Below are positions 44,861 through 54,256 of a DNA stretch of 64,000 nt, in pieces; the first letter of the stretch is position 1, and each line of letters starts with the position of its first letter. Position numbers and translations under genes: made by a program. This DNA is from Saprospiraceae bacterium. Lineage in GTDB: Bacteria > Bacteroidota > Bacteroidia > Chitinophagales > Saprospiraceae. Where the stretch lies: assembly GCA_028285545.1 (NCBI GenBank), contig JANQPA010000097.1, positions 124,001 through 188,000 on the forward strand. Reading direction: 5' to 3'. The notes below the pieces were generated by a model. It saw nothing but the letters and a program-made list of their open reading frames with translations. It was not told where the DNA came from and did not search any database.

Positions 44861-45915
44861 TGCTTAAAAATCCAACACCAAAGCAGATCGCCCTTTTTTC
44901 TGCACTTTTCATTTCTTTAGGAGCTTCCCTAAGTTATGTTCTGATACAAGGTGTAGACCTAAGTGTTCAACCATGGATAGAGGTAGTTATTTGGTCTTTT
45001 CTAATTTTTGCGATTTCCTATTTCACAGCAGTTTATTACTTACGCAGATATATTTATCGTAAGATTAAACTGATCTACAAAACGATTCATAAAGAAAAAT
45101 TATCTGCCGACAAAAAAGAGCAAACCAAAGAAATTGATTTGGATAGCCATATTATTGATGATATGGAAAAAGAAGTAGAAGAATGGGCCAACAGCCAAAA
45201 GCAGGAAATCATTAGATATAAAACTTGGGCTGAATACCGAAGGAAATTTGTCGGAGATATTTCGCATGAATTAAAAACTCCTATTTTTAATGTGCAAGGT
45301 TTTGTTCATTCTCTGCTGGATGGGGCCCTTGAAGATGAAACCGTTAACCGCCAATTTTTAAAAAAAGCAGCTAAAAATATCGACCGATTGCAAAATATCG
45401 TTGAAGATCTTGAATCCATCTCTCGACTTGAATCTGGAGAAATGCTCCTGGAATTGCAGGTTTTTGATTTAAAAGAATTGGTAGAGGATATATTTGAGGA
45501 TTTTGATTTTAAAGCAAAAGAAAAACGGGTTAAACTGGAATTCAAAGATGGTGCTTCACAAGCTTTTAAAGTTAGAGCAGATCGTGATACCATCCGTCAG
45601 GTGATTAATAACCTGGTCCATAATTCAATTAAATATGGAAATCCAGGTGGTAATACCAAGGTAGGGTTTTATGATATGGACAAGAATATCCTGGTTGAAG
45701 TAGCCGATAATGGGATTGGCATTCCCAAAAAACATCTCAATCATGTATTTGACCGCTTTTATCGCGTCGATAAAAGTCGATCCAGAATCCAGGGAGGTTC
45801 CGGCTTAGGATTGTCAATTGTTAAACACATTGTAGAGGCCCATAATCAAACCATTAACGTAAGAAGTACTCCGCAGCTGGGTTCTACTTTTGGATTTACC
45901 CTGGAAAAAGCATAA
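44860..45915 (+). CDS. Sensor histidine kinase (PhoR-like)
   Basis: 351 residues. Two membrane helices (about 11-30 and 40-61) are joined by a very short loop, so almost nothing is outside the membrane. HisKA has His136 in DISHELKTP. The HATPase domain shows the N-box INNLVHNSIKYG, G1 VADNGIGIP, the F-box region HVFDRFYRVDKSRSR and G2 GGSGLGLSIVKHI. The near absence of a periplasmic domain suggests it senses through the membrane or a partner protein. It is cotranscribed with the regulator upstream. Confidence 0.9.
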   Translation: MLKNPTPKQIALFSALFISLGASLSYVLIQGVDLSVQPWIEVVIWSFLIFAISYFTAVYYLRRYIYRKIKLIYKTIHKEKLSADKKEQTKEIDLDSHIIDDMEKEVEEWANSQKQEIIRYKTWAEYRRKFVGDISHELKTPIFNVQGFVHSLLDGALEDETVNRQFLKKAAKNIDRLQNIVEDLESISRLESGEMLLELQVFDLKELVEDIFEDFDFKAKEKRVKLEFKDGASQAFKVRADRDTIRQVINNLVHNSIKYGNPGGNTKVGFYDMDKNILVEVADNGIGIPKKHLNHVFDRFYRVDKSRSRIQGGSGLGLSIVKHIVEAHNQTINVRSTPQLGSTFGFTLEKA

Positions 45916-45985
45916 TTCTTCTAATAGCTTTACTTTTCTTCTGAGCTTTTGCAGCTCCTCAGTTTTCTTAAATTAAAAACTCACC

Positions 45986-45993
45986 TATATTTG
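45986..45993 (+). promoter_or_regulatory. -7 element TATATTTG for the ABC-F gene
   Basis: Exact match to the Bacteroidota consensus TAnnTTTG, 32 bases before the ATG at 46025. No perfect TTG is found at the -33 position. Confidence 0.5.
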
Positions 45994-46024
45994 TAGCCGA
46001 AACTGAATAAAAGTACCTGAGCGG

Positions 46025-47932
46025 ATGATATCAGCTACCGATCTTTTTATAAAATATGGAGATAGAGTCTTATTAAACAAAGTTAACTTTGTTATAGGTG
46101 ACCGTGACAAAATTGGTCTGGTCGGAAGAAATGGAGCCGGCAAGTCTACCATTTTGAAAATTATTGCTGGATACATTGGACCTCAGGAAGGGAAAGTTAG
46201 TAGACCTGGTAATTCAACTCTTGGTTTTTTGCATCAGGAAATGGACCTTCCAATGGGGCGGTCTGTAAAAGCAGAAGCCATGCGTGCTTTTGATCAGATT
46301 AAGGAAATGGAAAAGCGCATTGCTTCCATTAATGAGGAAATTGCTTCCCGAACCGATTATGACAGCCCGGAATATGCCAAATTATTAGAAGAATTTTCTG
46401 ATTTGAATAATCGCTTTCAATTAATTGGAGGGCAATCTATTGAAGGACAAACCGAAAAAGTTCTTAAAGGACTGGGCTTTAAAGATGAGGATATGGACCA
46501 GCTGACTGAAACCTTCAGTGGAGGCTGGCAAATGCGCATTGAGTTGGCCAAAATGTTGTTACAACAACCAGATTATCTGCTCCTGGATGAGCCTACCAAT
46601 CACCTGGATATTGAATCGATTATTTGGCTGGAATCCTTCTTGAAAGACTACCCCGGAGCTGTGATCGTCATTTCTCACGATAAAGAATTTCTGGATAACA
46701 TTACTGAAAGAACAATTGAGATTGAATTGGGGAACCTTTTTGATTATAAAGCCTCCTACTCTAACTTCGTTCAACTTCGTGAAGAAAGACGGGAAAAACA
46801 AAGGGCTGCTTTCGAAAACCAACAGCGTGTGATTGCGGAAAAAGAAAGAACCATTAACCGGTTTATGGCCAAAGCTACGAAGACGAAGATGGCACAGTCC
46901 ATGAAAAAACAGCTGGACAAGATGGAGCGCATAGAAATTGATGAGGCCAATCTTAGTGGAATGCGCCTGAATTTTCCTGAAGCACCAAGATCTGGTCAAG
47001 TGGTAGTTGACGTCAAAAATCTGGTCAAGCGATACGATGATAAATTGGTTTTGAATGAAGTTGATCTTACCTTAGACAGGGGTGATCGTATAGCCTTTGT
47101 TGGACAGAACGGCCAGGGAAAAACTACCCTGGCAAAAATTATTGTGAATGAACTAAACTTAACTGATGGGACTTGCAAATTAGGGCATAATGTAAGCATT
47201 GGCTATTATGCCCAAAACCAATCTGAGGGCATGCATCCTAATCAGACTTTGTTAGAAACCATGGAAGCGGCTTCTCCACCCGAAATGCGGACTAAGCTGA
47301 GAAATATCTTGGGTGCCTTTATGTTTAGTGGTGAAGATGTGGATAAAAAAGTGTCGGTCCTTTCTGGAGGTGAAAGAGCTCGATTGGCCCTGGCCTGCTT
47401 GTTGCTTCGACCTTTTAATTTGCTGGTTCTGGATGAGCCTACCAACCACTTGGATATTATTTCAAAAGATATCCTCAAAAGAGCACTTGATGATTATAAG
47501 GGAACCCTAATTGTCGTTTCCCATGATCGGGAATTTTTAAGCAATTTAACCAATCGTACCCTGGAATTTAGGGATCGACAATTATTTGAACATATCGGTG
47601 ATGTAAATGCATTTTTGGAAAAAAGAGCGATGGATAGTATGAGAGAGGTGGAATTGAGAAATTCAACACCGGCAAAGACTTCTGAAAAATCCAGTAAAAA
47701 ATCACTTTCTTACGAAGAGCGTAAAAAATTGATGAGACAACTGAGTAATTCTGAGAAGAAAATTGAAAAGCTCGAAGAAAAAATTGCAGATCTGGAAAGC
47801 AAAATGGCTAAACCTGAATTTTTTGAGTCACCAGATGCCGAAAAAGAAATGAAGCAGTATAATGAATTTAAAAAGGAGTTAGAAGAAGAAATGGAAATTT
47901 GGGAATCCACCAGCCTAGAATTAGAAGATTAA
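46025..47932 (+). CDS. ABC-F family ATP-binding protein
   Basis: 635 residues with two ABC domains and no membrane segment. The first has Walker A GRNGAGKST, signature FSGGWQMRIELA and Walker B YLLLDEPTNHLD. The linker region includes FMAKATKTKMAQSMKKQL. The second has GQNGQGKTT, LSGGERARLALA and LLVLDEPTNHLD. A coiled-coil C-terminus follows (about 560-635: EKKIEKLEEKIADLESKM). ABC-F proteins act on the ribosome as translation factors; this Uup-like layout is housekeeping rather than a resistance type, although that cannot be proven by sequence alone. Confidence 0.9.
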   Translation: MISATDLFIKYGDRVLLNKVNFVIGDRDKIGLVGRNGAGKSTILKIIAGYIGPQEGKVSRPGNSTLGFLHQEMDLPMGRSVKAEAMRAFDQIKEMEKRIASINEEIASRTDYDSPEYAKLLEEFSDLNNRFQLIGGQSIEGQTEKVLKGLGFKDEDMDQLTETFSGGWQMRIELAKMLLQQPDYLLLDEPTNHLDIESIIWLESFLKDYPGAVIVISHDKEFLDNITERTIEIELGNLFDYKASYSNFVQLREERREKQRAAFENQQRVIAEKERTINRFMAKATKTKMAQSMKKQLDKMERIEIDEANLSGMRLNFPEAPRSGQVVVDVKNLVKRYDDKLVLNEVDLTLDRGDRIAFVGQNGQGKTTLAKIIVNELNLTDGTCKLGHNVSIGYYAQNQSEGMHPNQTLLETMEAASPPEMRTKLRNILGAFMFSGEDVDKKVSVLSGGERARLALACLLLRPFNLLVLDEPTNHLDIISKDILKRALDDYKGTLIVVSHDREFLSNLTNRTLEFRDRQLFEHIGDVNAFLEKRAMDSMREVELRNSTPAKTSEKSSKKSLSYEERKKLMRQLSNSEKKIEKLEEKIADLESKMAKPEFFESPDAEKEMKQYNEFKKELEEEMEIWESTSLELED

Positions 47933-47938
47933 TTGCTT

Positions 47939-48299
47939 TTGGATGACTTAGGCTATTAAACATAAGAATGACATAAAGATATTTACACTTTTTCAAATTT
48001 AGATAATAGTTTACTGGCCCTAAAATTAGGTCTTTGTGTCGCAGCTACGCCGCTTAGACTAGCTTATTTTCCCGCCTTGGGTTAGCACCCAAGGCCAATG
48101 TATGACACCGCTACGCGGTTTTATTTTGCGAATATTAAGCCGCCTGGCGGCGATACCCATCAACCTTGAGTGACAACTCAAGGTTTTTAGTCAATTTAAA
48201 TAATCCAAGCGGCGTAGCTGCGACACTCAGTAAGCTTTATAATTTGCAGAGGGTTCATAACTTTATGTCACTTTTTGTCTATAACTCTAAGTCATCCAA
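47939..48299. repeat. 361-bp nested inverted-repeat (MITE-like) element
   Basis: Three nested pairs are visible. The outer TTGGATGACTTAG (47939-47951) matches 48287-48299. TGACATAAAG (47969-47978) matches 48261-48270. A perfect 20-bp pair spans 48036-48055 and 48207-48226. The centre holds four hairpins: 48074-48095 (8 bp), 48107-48119 (5 bp), 48139-48151 (GCCGCC-T-GGCGGC) and 48162-48185 (9 bp). Flanks show no clear target-site duplication. It starts 6 bases after the ABC-F stop codon and ends 27 bases before a small gene. There is no open reading frame inside, so it would need help to move. Confidence 0.75.
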
Positions 48300-48326
48300 C
48301 ATTACATAATACCAATACTTAATACT

Positions 48327-48467
48327 ATGCTATTACAGGTTGATACTACCAGTGCAGGCTATCAAATAGGCTACCAAATAGGGAGTTGGCTGCCTTTTTT
48401 GTTTGTTGTTCTTATTTTCGCAGCCATCATTTATAACCGATATTCTTTTAAGAAAAAGAGCGAGTAG
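48327..48467 (+). CDS. Small single-pass membrane protein
   Basis: 46 residues from ATG 48327 to TAG 48467. The sequence has a polar start, a G-Y-Q-I-G-Y-Q-I-G repeat, one membrane helix (LPFLFVVLIFAAIIY) and a positive tail (RYSFKKKSE), so the C-terminus is likely cytoplasmic. From memory, similar short proteins with a YQIG-type motif occur in other Bacteroidota, but I cannot assign a function. Its 3' end overlaps the end of queA by 20 bases in convergent orientation. Confidence 0.55.
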   Translation: MLLQVDTTSAGYQIGYQIGSWLPFLFVVLIFAAIIYNRYSFKKKSE

Positions 48468-49701
48468 TAGGAATCAAAAGAGAGGAATCGCCATAGCTGA
48501 GGAACCTATATTCATTTTCAAGGGCTTCCTGATAAACCTTTCTCCAATCCTCTCCAATAAATGCTGCTATCAATAAAATTAAGGTACTTTGCGGCATATG
48601 ATAATTTGTGATGAGTCCTTTGCATACCCTAAACGGGTATCCAGGAAAAATGAAAATTTCGGTTTTCCCATGGATGGCTTTTAGATTCTCAGCCTCCATT
48701 TTTTGCTTAAGGTTAGTGAATACTTCCCTGAAAGAAGGAAGATCTTCCCTTTTAAACTGATAGGGATACAGTTTGGAAACAACAAAATCGTTTAGGCCAA
48801 TATTTTCCTTCAATATTTTCATTCCATGCCAATAGAGAGATTCCAGAACACGCATGGATGTAGTCCCCACGGCAATTATATTACCTTCTTTTGCCAATAA
48901 ATTCTCAATGTTTTGAATAGAAATGATGATTTCTTCCGAATGCATTTTGTGATCCCGGACTTGTTCTTCTTTGATGGGTAAAAAAGTACCTGCCCCTACA
49001 TGCAGGGTTACAAAATCCCAATGAATACTTTTTGACTTTAGGGAGGAAAAAACGTCCTCAGTGAAATGCAGACCTGCAGTAGGGGCAGCCACGGCCCCTT
49101 TTTCTTTTGAATATATAGTTTGGTATTGGATTAAATCTGCATCAAGTGCATCTCTATCAATGTATGGAGGTAAGGGTATCTTACCAAATGCTTCAATAAT
49201 TTCTGTAAAGGTGAAATCTGAGTGATCCCAGGAAAACTGAACAAGTGAGTGCTCGTAGTCAGCCCAGGAGGCTTTAAGACTTAGGCCCAGATCAGGAATA
49301 TTTACTTCCAGGGTCTCATCTTGTTTCCACTTTTTTCGATTGCCTATCATACATTCCCATGTACAACTCTCCTTTGATTGCAAGGCCAATAAAACTGGAA
49401 ATGGATTGATTGCTTCCAATAAGAATATCTGAATGGTGGCTCCGGTTTTTCTCTGGAAAAATAAACGGGCATTGATGACTTTTGTATTGTTAAAAATTAG
49501 AAGTGATGATTGGGGGAGGTGGCCTGATAGCTGATAAAACTGACTATGCTGAATTTGATTATTTTTATAAACCAAAAGCTTCGACTCATCCCTTTGAGGC
49601 AAAGGATGTTGAGCAATACGACCCTTTGGCAAATGGTAATGATAATCAGAAAGTTTTATATCTGGGCCAGAAGCACTCATTTTTAGTTTTTTGAAGGCCA
49701 A
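48448..49701 (-). CDS. queA: S-adenosylmethionine:tRNA ribosyltransferase-isomerase QueA
   Basis: 417 residues. QueA makes epoxyqueuosine by transferring the ribosyl part of SAM to 7-aminomethyl-7-deazaguanine in tRNA. Visible family motifs: LPKGRIAQHPLPQRDESKLL at the start, LIFNNTKVINARL, EKGAVAAPTAGLHF, LHVGAGTFLPIK, IAVGTTSMRVLESL and LITNYHMPQSTLILLIAAF. It is a normal length for Bacteroidota. The MSASGPDIKLSDY start at residue 8 is an alternative. Monocistronic. Confidence 0.95.
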   Translation of the reverse strand: MAFKKLKMSASGPDIKLSDYHYHLPKGRIAQHPLPQRDESKLLVYKNNQIQHSQFYQLSGHLPQSSLLIFNNTKVINARLFFQRKTGATIQIFLLEAINPFPVLLALQSKESCTWECMIGNRKKWKQDETLEVNIPDLGLSLKASWADYEHSLVQFSWDHSDFTFTEIIEAFGKIPLPPYIDRDALDADLIQYQTIYSKEKGAVAAPTAGLHFTEDVFSSLKSKSIHWDFVTLHVGAGTFLPIKEEQVRDHKMHSEEIIISIQNIENLLAKEGNIIAVGTTSMRVLESLYWHGMKILKENIGLNDFVVSKLYPYQFKREDLPSFREVFTNLKQKMEAENLKAIHGKTEIFIFPGYPFRVCKGLITNYHMPQSTLILLIAAFIGEDWRKVYQEALENEYRFLSYGDSSLLIPTTRSFS

Positions 49702-49784
49702 AAGTAAGAAAATCCAAACACGCTCATAGATTTCTCCAGGATTTTATTTGTGAACTTTAACAGAATCAATCAATCCTTGGTTAT

Positions 49785-50549
49785 ATGGAAAATTCAGGAA
49801 ATGAAAAATTAAGAAGGGTTGAGGAATTAATCACGAAAATTAAATTCCAAATGACCACTTTAGTTGACGAGAGTAAGATTGAAGGACTTCTAAATACCTT
49901 GTATTATCTGCGGACCCCTTCAGAATTTAAGACCATAGAAGAAATCAAGGCTCAGGATAAAGAATGGATACCCCATGAGGTGGAAAATGACTTTAAAAAA
50001 ATGATATCTCAACTTGTGCTGGCTAAAAGCATTCCCGAAGTTGAAATTGGTGTAGAAAAAGGAATTGATTTATTGGAATGGATAAGAAAGGATGAAAAAA
50101 GACCTAATGTCATAAAAGCTCCCCGCGAGCACAAAAAAAATGAAACAATAAGAGGTAATCTGTCAGAATACAACTTGAAAAAACTGTTTCAAAAAATCCA
50201 AAATGAAGGCTATAGTGACAACGTATTAATTTTACGCTTAGATAATTCGAGGAATTATTATTTACAGTTTTTAGCTGCCAAAAATAGTAATATGATTTTT
50301 TGTGAAGCTGTTAGCAATTTTTACCTGACTGAAGAACATGCTTTAAGCAAAAAGAAGCAAATGGCATTAATAAACAACGGTTGGGAGCCTCCTATCAGTT
50401 ATGAAGAAAAATCAAATTATTACAGAGAACAAAACCTGAATATGGAAAATAATTGGCTAGCTTTCAAAAAATTATTAGAATGGACAGCCCTGGAAATCTA
50501 TAATGCTCCGATAAGCCCTAAAACTAGTTTTACACTGTTTTTACAGTAA
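49785..50549 (+). CDS. Unknown protein with C-terminal TY-Chap-like domain
   Basis: 254 residues, cytoplasmic. The N-terminal half is helical and charged (KLRRVEELITKIK; ESKIEGLLNTLYYL). The C-terminal ~110 residues (RLDNSRNYYLQFLAAKN, then EAVSNFYL, LINNGWEPP and NWLAFKKLLEWT) resemble the N-terminal half of T3SS/YbjN chaperone-like (TY-Chap) domains. This is a pattern match, not a proof. Monocistronic, opposite in strand to queA. Confidence 0.45.
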   Translation: MENSGNEKLRRVEELITKIKFQMTTLVDESKIEGLLNTLYYLRTPSEFKTIEEIKAQDKEWIPHEVENDFKKMISQLVLAKSIPEVEIGVEKGIDLLEWIRKDEKRPNVIKAPREHKKNETIRGNLSEYNLKKLFQKIQNEGYSDNVLILRLDNSRNYYLQFLAAKNSNMIFCEAVSNFYLTEEHALSKKKQMALINNGWEPPISYEEKSNYYREQNLNMENNWLAFKKLLEWTALEIYNAPISPKTSFTLFLQ

Positions 50550-50633
50550 CTTAGCTCAAGCGGTATGCAGGTAATTTAAAATTAATTATTTTGTTTAGAC
50601 TAATCACTTATTCTTACTTAATGCACTAATCGT

Positions 50634-52262
50634 ATGAAAACCAAAACTTATTTGCTACTTGTTGTGGCATTGCCTTTTTTACTTCAATCTTGTAATGAAT
50701 CCGAATCCATAAGTTCTTCTCCCTTTAAATTTGAAATTTCTTTTCCAGCATCTCTTCATGATGGTCCATTGACAGGCAGAATGTTTGTTGCTTTTGGAGA
50801 AAATAATGAACGAGAACCTCGGTTACAGGTTGGCCGTTATGGAGTACAGTTTTTTGGTATTGATTTTGAAAACTTGATGCCTGGCGAAAAAATAGTCATT
50901 GACGGCGCGACTTTGGGATATCCTCAAGAAGCTTTGGGGGATGTGCCAGCTGGAAAATACTATTTACAGGCTGTTTTGAATAAATACACTGAATTTAAAA
51001 GATCTGATGGAAAAACCCTGTGGATGCATATGGATCAGTGGGAAGGACAAAATTGGCGTCGCTCTCCAGGTAATCTAATTAGCAAAGTAGTGGAATTTGA
51101 TTTTAACCCAGCACACAATGAAACAGTACACCTTGAAATGTCTTCAGAAATACCTCCCATTGAATTGCCTGAAGATACCAAATGGGTGAAGCGATTTAAA
51201 ATACAAAGTGATATCCTTACCGAATTTTGGGGCCATCCCATCTACCTTGGAGCTACCATGCTTTTGCCAAAAGGGTATGAGGAAAATCCCGATGCCAGGT
51301 ATCCCACTGTGTATCATCAGGGACACTTTTCAATGCGAGCACCCCTTGGCTTTAGAGAAGGTAGCGATTTGTATGAAGCCTGGATGTCTGATGATTTTCC
51401 TAGGTTTATTGCGGTCACCTTACAACATCCCACTCCCTATTTTGATGATTCTTATGCCGTGAATTCTGCTAATAATGGCCCTTTTGGCGATGCCATACAC
51501 CAGGAACTAATTCCTGAAATAGAAAAGAGATTCAGGACCATCCAGGCTTCCTATGCACGCTTGCTTACAGGAGGTTCAACTGGTGGCTGGGAATCCTTTG
51601 CGCTGCAGGTTTTTTATCCAGATTTTTATGGTGGAACCTGGTCATTTGCCCCTGATCCCCTGGATTTTCGCAATGTAGAGGGGATTGATATTTACGAAGA
51701 TGAAAATGCCTTTTTTAGAGATAAGGGATTATATAAAACCCCCATCATAAACACCAGAGAACCTGCAACAGGCGCTGTACGACTTACCTCTGAACAACGA
51801 AACCTCATGGAACTGGTTAATGGAACAAAGGGGCGTTCCGGACAACAATTAGATATCTGGAGTGCTGTTTTTGGACCAGTAGGGGATGATGGATATTTTA
51901 AACCTTTATTCGATAAACGAACTGGAGTTATGGACCCGGAAGTGGCTGAATATTGGAAGGAAAATTATGATTTACGTCATCATTTGGAAAAAAATTGGGC
52001 AACTCTTGGACCCAAACTAAAGGGTAAACTGCATGTTTATTGTGGGCACATGGATAATTTCTTTTTAAATGTAGGGGTATATCATATGGAAGAATTTTTG
52101 GAAAGCACCACAGATCCGTATTATGATGGTTCATTTACCTACGGTGCTCGAGGAGGTCATAGCTGGAGGCCTTATGACTATGATGAATTATTAAAAATCA
52201 TGGCCAAACATATTCAAGATAATGCTCCTCATGGAATAGATCAAAAAGATTGGTTGGATTAA
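50634..52262 (+). CDS. Secreted esterase-like alpha/beta hydrolase, lipoprotein
   Basis: 542 residues. Lipobox LQSC with Cys20. After an N-terminal beta domain (~25-185) there is an esterase-D/enterochelin-esterase-like fold. The nucleophile elbow is GGSTGG (Ser315), and a candidate catalytic His is 509 in GGHSWRPY. The Asp/Glu is not identified with confidence. Such enzymes act on carbohydrate esters or siderophore-like esters; nothing local tells which. It ends just before a repeat element. Confidence 0.7.
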   Translation: MKTKTYLLLVVALPFLLQSCNESESISSSPFKFEISFPASLHDGPLTGRMFVAFGENNEREPRLQVGRYGVQFFGIDFENLMPGEKIVIDGATLGYPQEALGDVPAGKYYLQAVLNKYTEFKRSDGKTLWMHMDQWEGQNWRRSPGNLISKVVEFDFNPAHNETVHLEMSSEIPPIELPEDTKWVKRFKIQSDILTEFWGHPIYLGATMLLPKGYEENPDARYPTVYHQGHFSMRAPLGFREGSDLYEAWMSDDFPRFIAVTLQHPTPYFDDSYAVNSANNGPFGDAIHQELIPEIEKRFRTIQASYARLLTGGSTGGWESFALQVFYPDFYGGTWSFAPDPLDFRNVEGIDIYEDENAFFRDKGLYKTPIINTREPATGAVRLTSEQRNLMELVNGTKGRSGQQLDIWSAVFGPVGDDGYFKPLFDKRTGVMDPEVAEYWKENYDLRHHLEKNWATLGPKLKGKLHVYCGHMDNFFLNVGVYHMEEFLESTTDPYYDGSFTYGARGGHSWRPYDYDELLKIMAKHIQDNAPHGIDQKDWLD

Positions 52263-52342
52263 TTTAAGAAATGTATGTTCCATCCCAAAAATGTTGGAAT
52301 TTATTGCAGTTTCATTCTTAATCAACAAAAAAGGAGACAAAC

Positions 52343-52537
52343 AGAGACAAATAACTGCCTTCGGCAGTCAGGGGAATAAGTAGAGATATTTAGGTTTTTA
52401 TGTTAATAATTTTCTAGAATTAATTGGTCAACCCATAGAAGTCTGGACAATTCATATAAACGGTTAATGGATAAGACAATTTGTCTCTATTTGTCTCAAT
52501 TTGTCTCCCTGACTGCAGAAGGCAGTTATTTGTCTCT
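52343..52537. repeat. Inverted-repeat element, 31-bp arms, MITE-like
   Basis: The arms at 52343-52373 and 52507-52537 are reverse complements with one mismatch (30 of 31) around 133 bases. Each arm contains a small hairpin; the left one is ACTGCC-TTC-GGCAGT. Outside and inside the right arm, ATTTGTCTC-type 10-base units occur three or four times. It fills most of the 332-base convergent gap between the esterase and amidase genes. No reading frame is seen inside. Confidence 0.75.
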
Positions 52538-52594
52538 GGATCTGAGATCAATTCTTGTGAATAATTTTAGAAAATTTAGTATGAGCCATGATTA

Positions 52595-54226
52595 TCAAGT
52601 TAGACTAGCTCTAAAACTTGGTGCCATTCTATGTTTTGAAGCTTGTTCGTAAGCATAAGCAATTTTTAGGAGCACTGGTTCAGAAAAGGCAGTACCGAAA
52701 AATGAAATACCAAAAGGCAGGCCATTTACATTTCCTACCGGAACGGTAATGTTAGGATAACCTGCTCTGGCAGCAGGCGAGGAGCTTCCTCCTCCAAAAT
52801 GATCACCGTTTATTAGGTCAGTGCACCAGGCAGGACCTCCTGTTGGTCCTATTAATGCATCTAACTGATTCTCTTCTAGTAAGCGATCAATTCCCTTGCG
52901 GGATTGCTCAACCGTAGTTTTAACAGCTTCGAGATATTCTGAGCTATTAAGATCTCCTTTTTCTTGGGCAGCCTCTAATATTTCCTGTTTGAAATAGGGC
53001 ATGGCCTGGGCACTATTTTCTTTGTTAAAAGCGATTACATCAGCTACCGTTTTAACACCGGAATCAGGATTGGCATTCTCTAAATATTTATTCACGCCAT
53101 CCTTAAATTCATATAACAAAACCTGGTACCCTGCACCTCCTATGCCACGCCATTCTTCTACTGAATCAATGTCAATAATTGTGGCACCTTTACTTTTCAT
53201 CAGTTCAAAAGCTTTTTCTAGAGCCTCATCTACTCCTTCATGAAAGCCCATAAAACTTTTTATAAGCCCAATTCTGGTCCCATTTAAGCCCTCAGAGTCT
53301 AAAAACTGAGTATAATCACTATAGGCTTTTCCTTCACTTTGTTGAGTTATTTCATCCCTTGGGTCTACTCCAGTTAAAGGGCCCAATAGAATGGCTCCAT
53401 CTCTTACTGTGCGGGTCATTGGTCCTGCTGTGTCCTGGGTATGAGAAATAGGAATAATTCCAGAGCGACTCCATAGTCCAACGGTGGGTTTTATCCCCAC
53501 AATACCATTATTTGAAGAGGGGCAAACAATGGAACCATTGGTTTCTGTACCAATGGTTAATGTGGCTAAATTTGCAGAGGCTGCTGCTCCAGATCCAGAG
53601 CTGGAACCACAAGGGTTTCTGTCCAATACATAGGGGTTTTTAACTTGTCCTCCACGACTACTCCAACCACTTGAGGAGCGAGTAGACCTGAAATTGGCCC
53701 ATTCACTTAGGTTGGTTTTTCCTAAAAGGACAGCTCCTGCTTCCCTAAGCTGAGCCACAATAAATGCATCCTGTTGAGCTATATTCCCTGCCAAAGCCAG
53801 GGCACCTGCTGTGGTCATCATTTTGTCAGCAGTATCAATATTGTCTTTAATCATTATGGGAATTCCGTGCAAAGGTCCTCTTACCTGACCATTTTGCCTT
53901 TCCTGATCTAGCTGTTCGGCAATACTAATGGCATCAGGGTTAATTTCGATAACGGAATTTAACCCCGGCCCGCCTTTGTCGATGGCTTCAATTCTGGCAA
54001 GATATTTTTCAACTAAAGCTTTAGCAGTCAATTCTCCCTTATCCATCTTCTCCTGTAAATCTGTTACAGTAGCTTCATTAAATTCAAAATTATCTTGAAA
54101 ATCTCCAGAAGGAGTGGATTGTTCATTATTTGAACCCGCTTTTTCGTTTGCGCAAGAATTAAGCGTTAACACAGGAAGACTAACACTTCCTAGAATGGTA
54201 TTTCTTAGAAAATTTCTTCTTTTCAT
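52595..54226 (-). CDS. Amidase-signature family enzyme, exported
   Basis: 543 residues. The amidase triad is visible: Lys127 in IPIMIKDNID, the cis-Ser at 208-209 in CGSSSGSG and the nucleophile Ser232 in TNGSIVC. The N-terminus MKRRNFLRNT with a hydrophobic stretch and a Cys at 25 (LNSC) looks like a Tat or lipoprotein signal, so the enzyme is probably periplasmic. The family hydrolyses amides including fatty-acid and peptide amides; the substrate is unknown. Upstream on the same strand are the DUF6438 and OmpA genes (30-base gap), so an operon is likely. Confidence 0.88.
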   Translation of the reverse strand: MKRRNFLRNTILGSVSLPVLTLNSCANEKAGSNNEQSTPSGDFQDNFEFNEATVTDLQEKMDKGELTAKALVEKYLARIEAIDKGGPGLNSVIEINPDAISIAEQLDQERQNGQVRGPLHGIPIMIKDNIDTADKMMTTAGALALAGNIAQQDAFIVAQLREAGAVLLGKTNLSEWANFRSTRSSSGWSSRGGQVKNPYVLDRNPCGSSSGSGAAASANLATLTIGTETNGSIVCPSSNNGIVGIKPTVGLWSRSGIIPISHTQDTAGPMTRTVRDGAILLGPLTGVDPRDEITQQSEGKAYSDYTQFLDSEGLNGTRIGLIKSFMGFHEGVDEALEKAFELMKSKGATIIDIDSVEEWRGIGGAGYQVLLYEFKDGVNKYLENANPDSGVKTVADVIAFNKENSAQAMPYFKQEILEAAQEKGDLNSSEYLEAVKTTVEQSRKGIDRLLEENQLDALIGPTGGPAWCTDLINGDHFGGGSSSPAARAGYPNITVPVGNVNGLPFGISFFGTAFSEPVLLKIAYAYEQASKHRMAPSFRASLT

Positions 54227-54256
54227 GCTTTTGTGATTAGCACTATGGACAATTAT

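Noticed and set aside
46025-47932. ABC-F antibiotic-resistance factor
   Set aside because: The linker and coiled-coil C-terminus look like the Uup/EttA housekeeping type; nothing indicates a resistance subtype.
48036-48226. Riboswitch or known structured RNA
   Set aside because: The hairpins do not match any riboswitch core that I know, and the long flanking inverted repeats fit a repeat element better.
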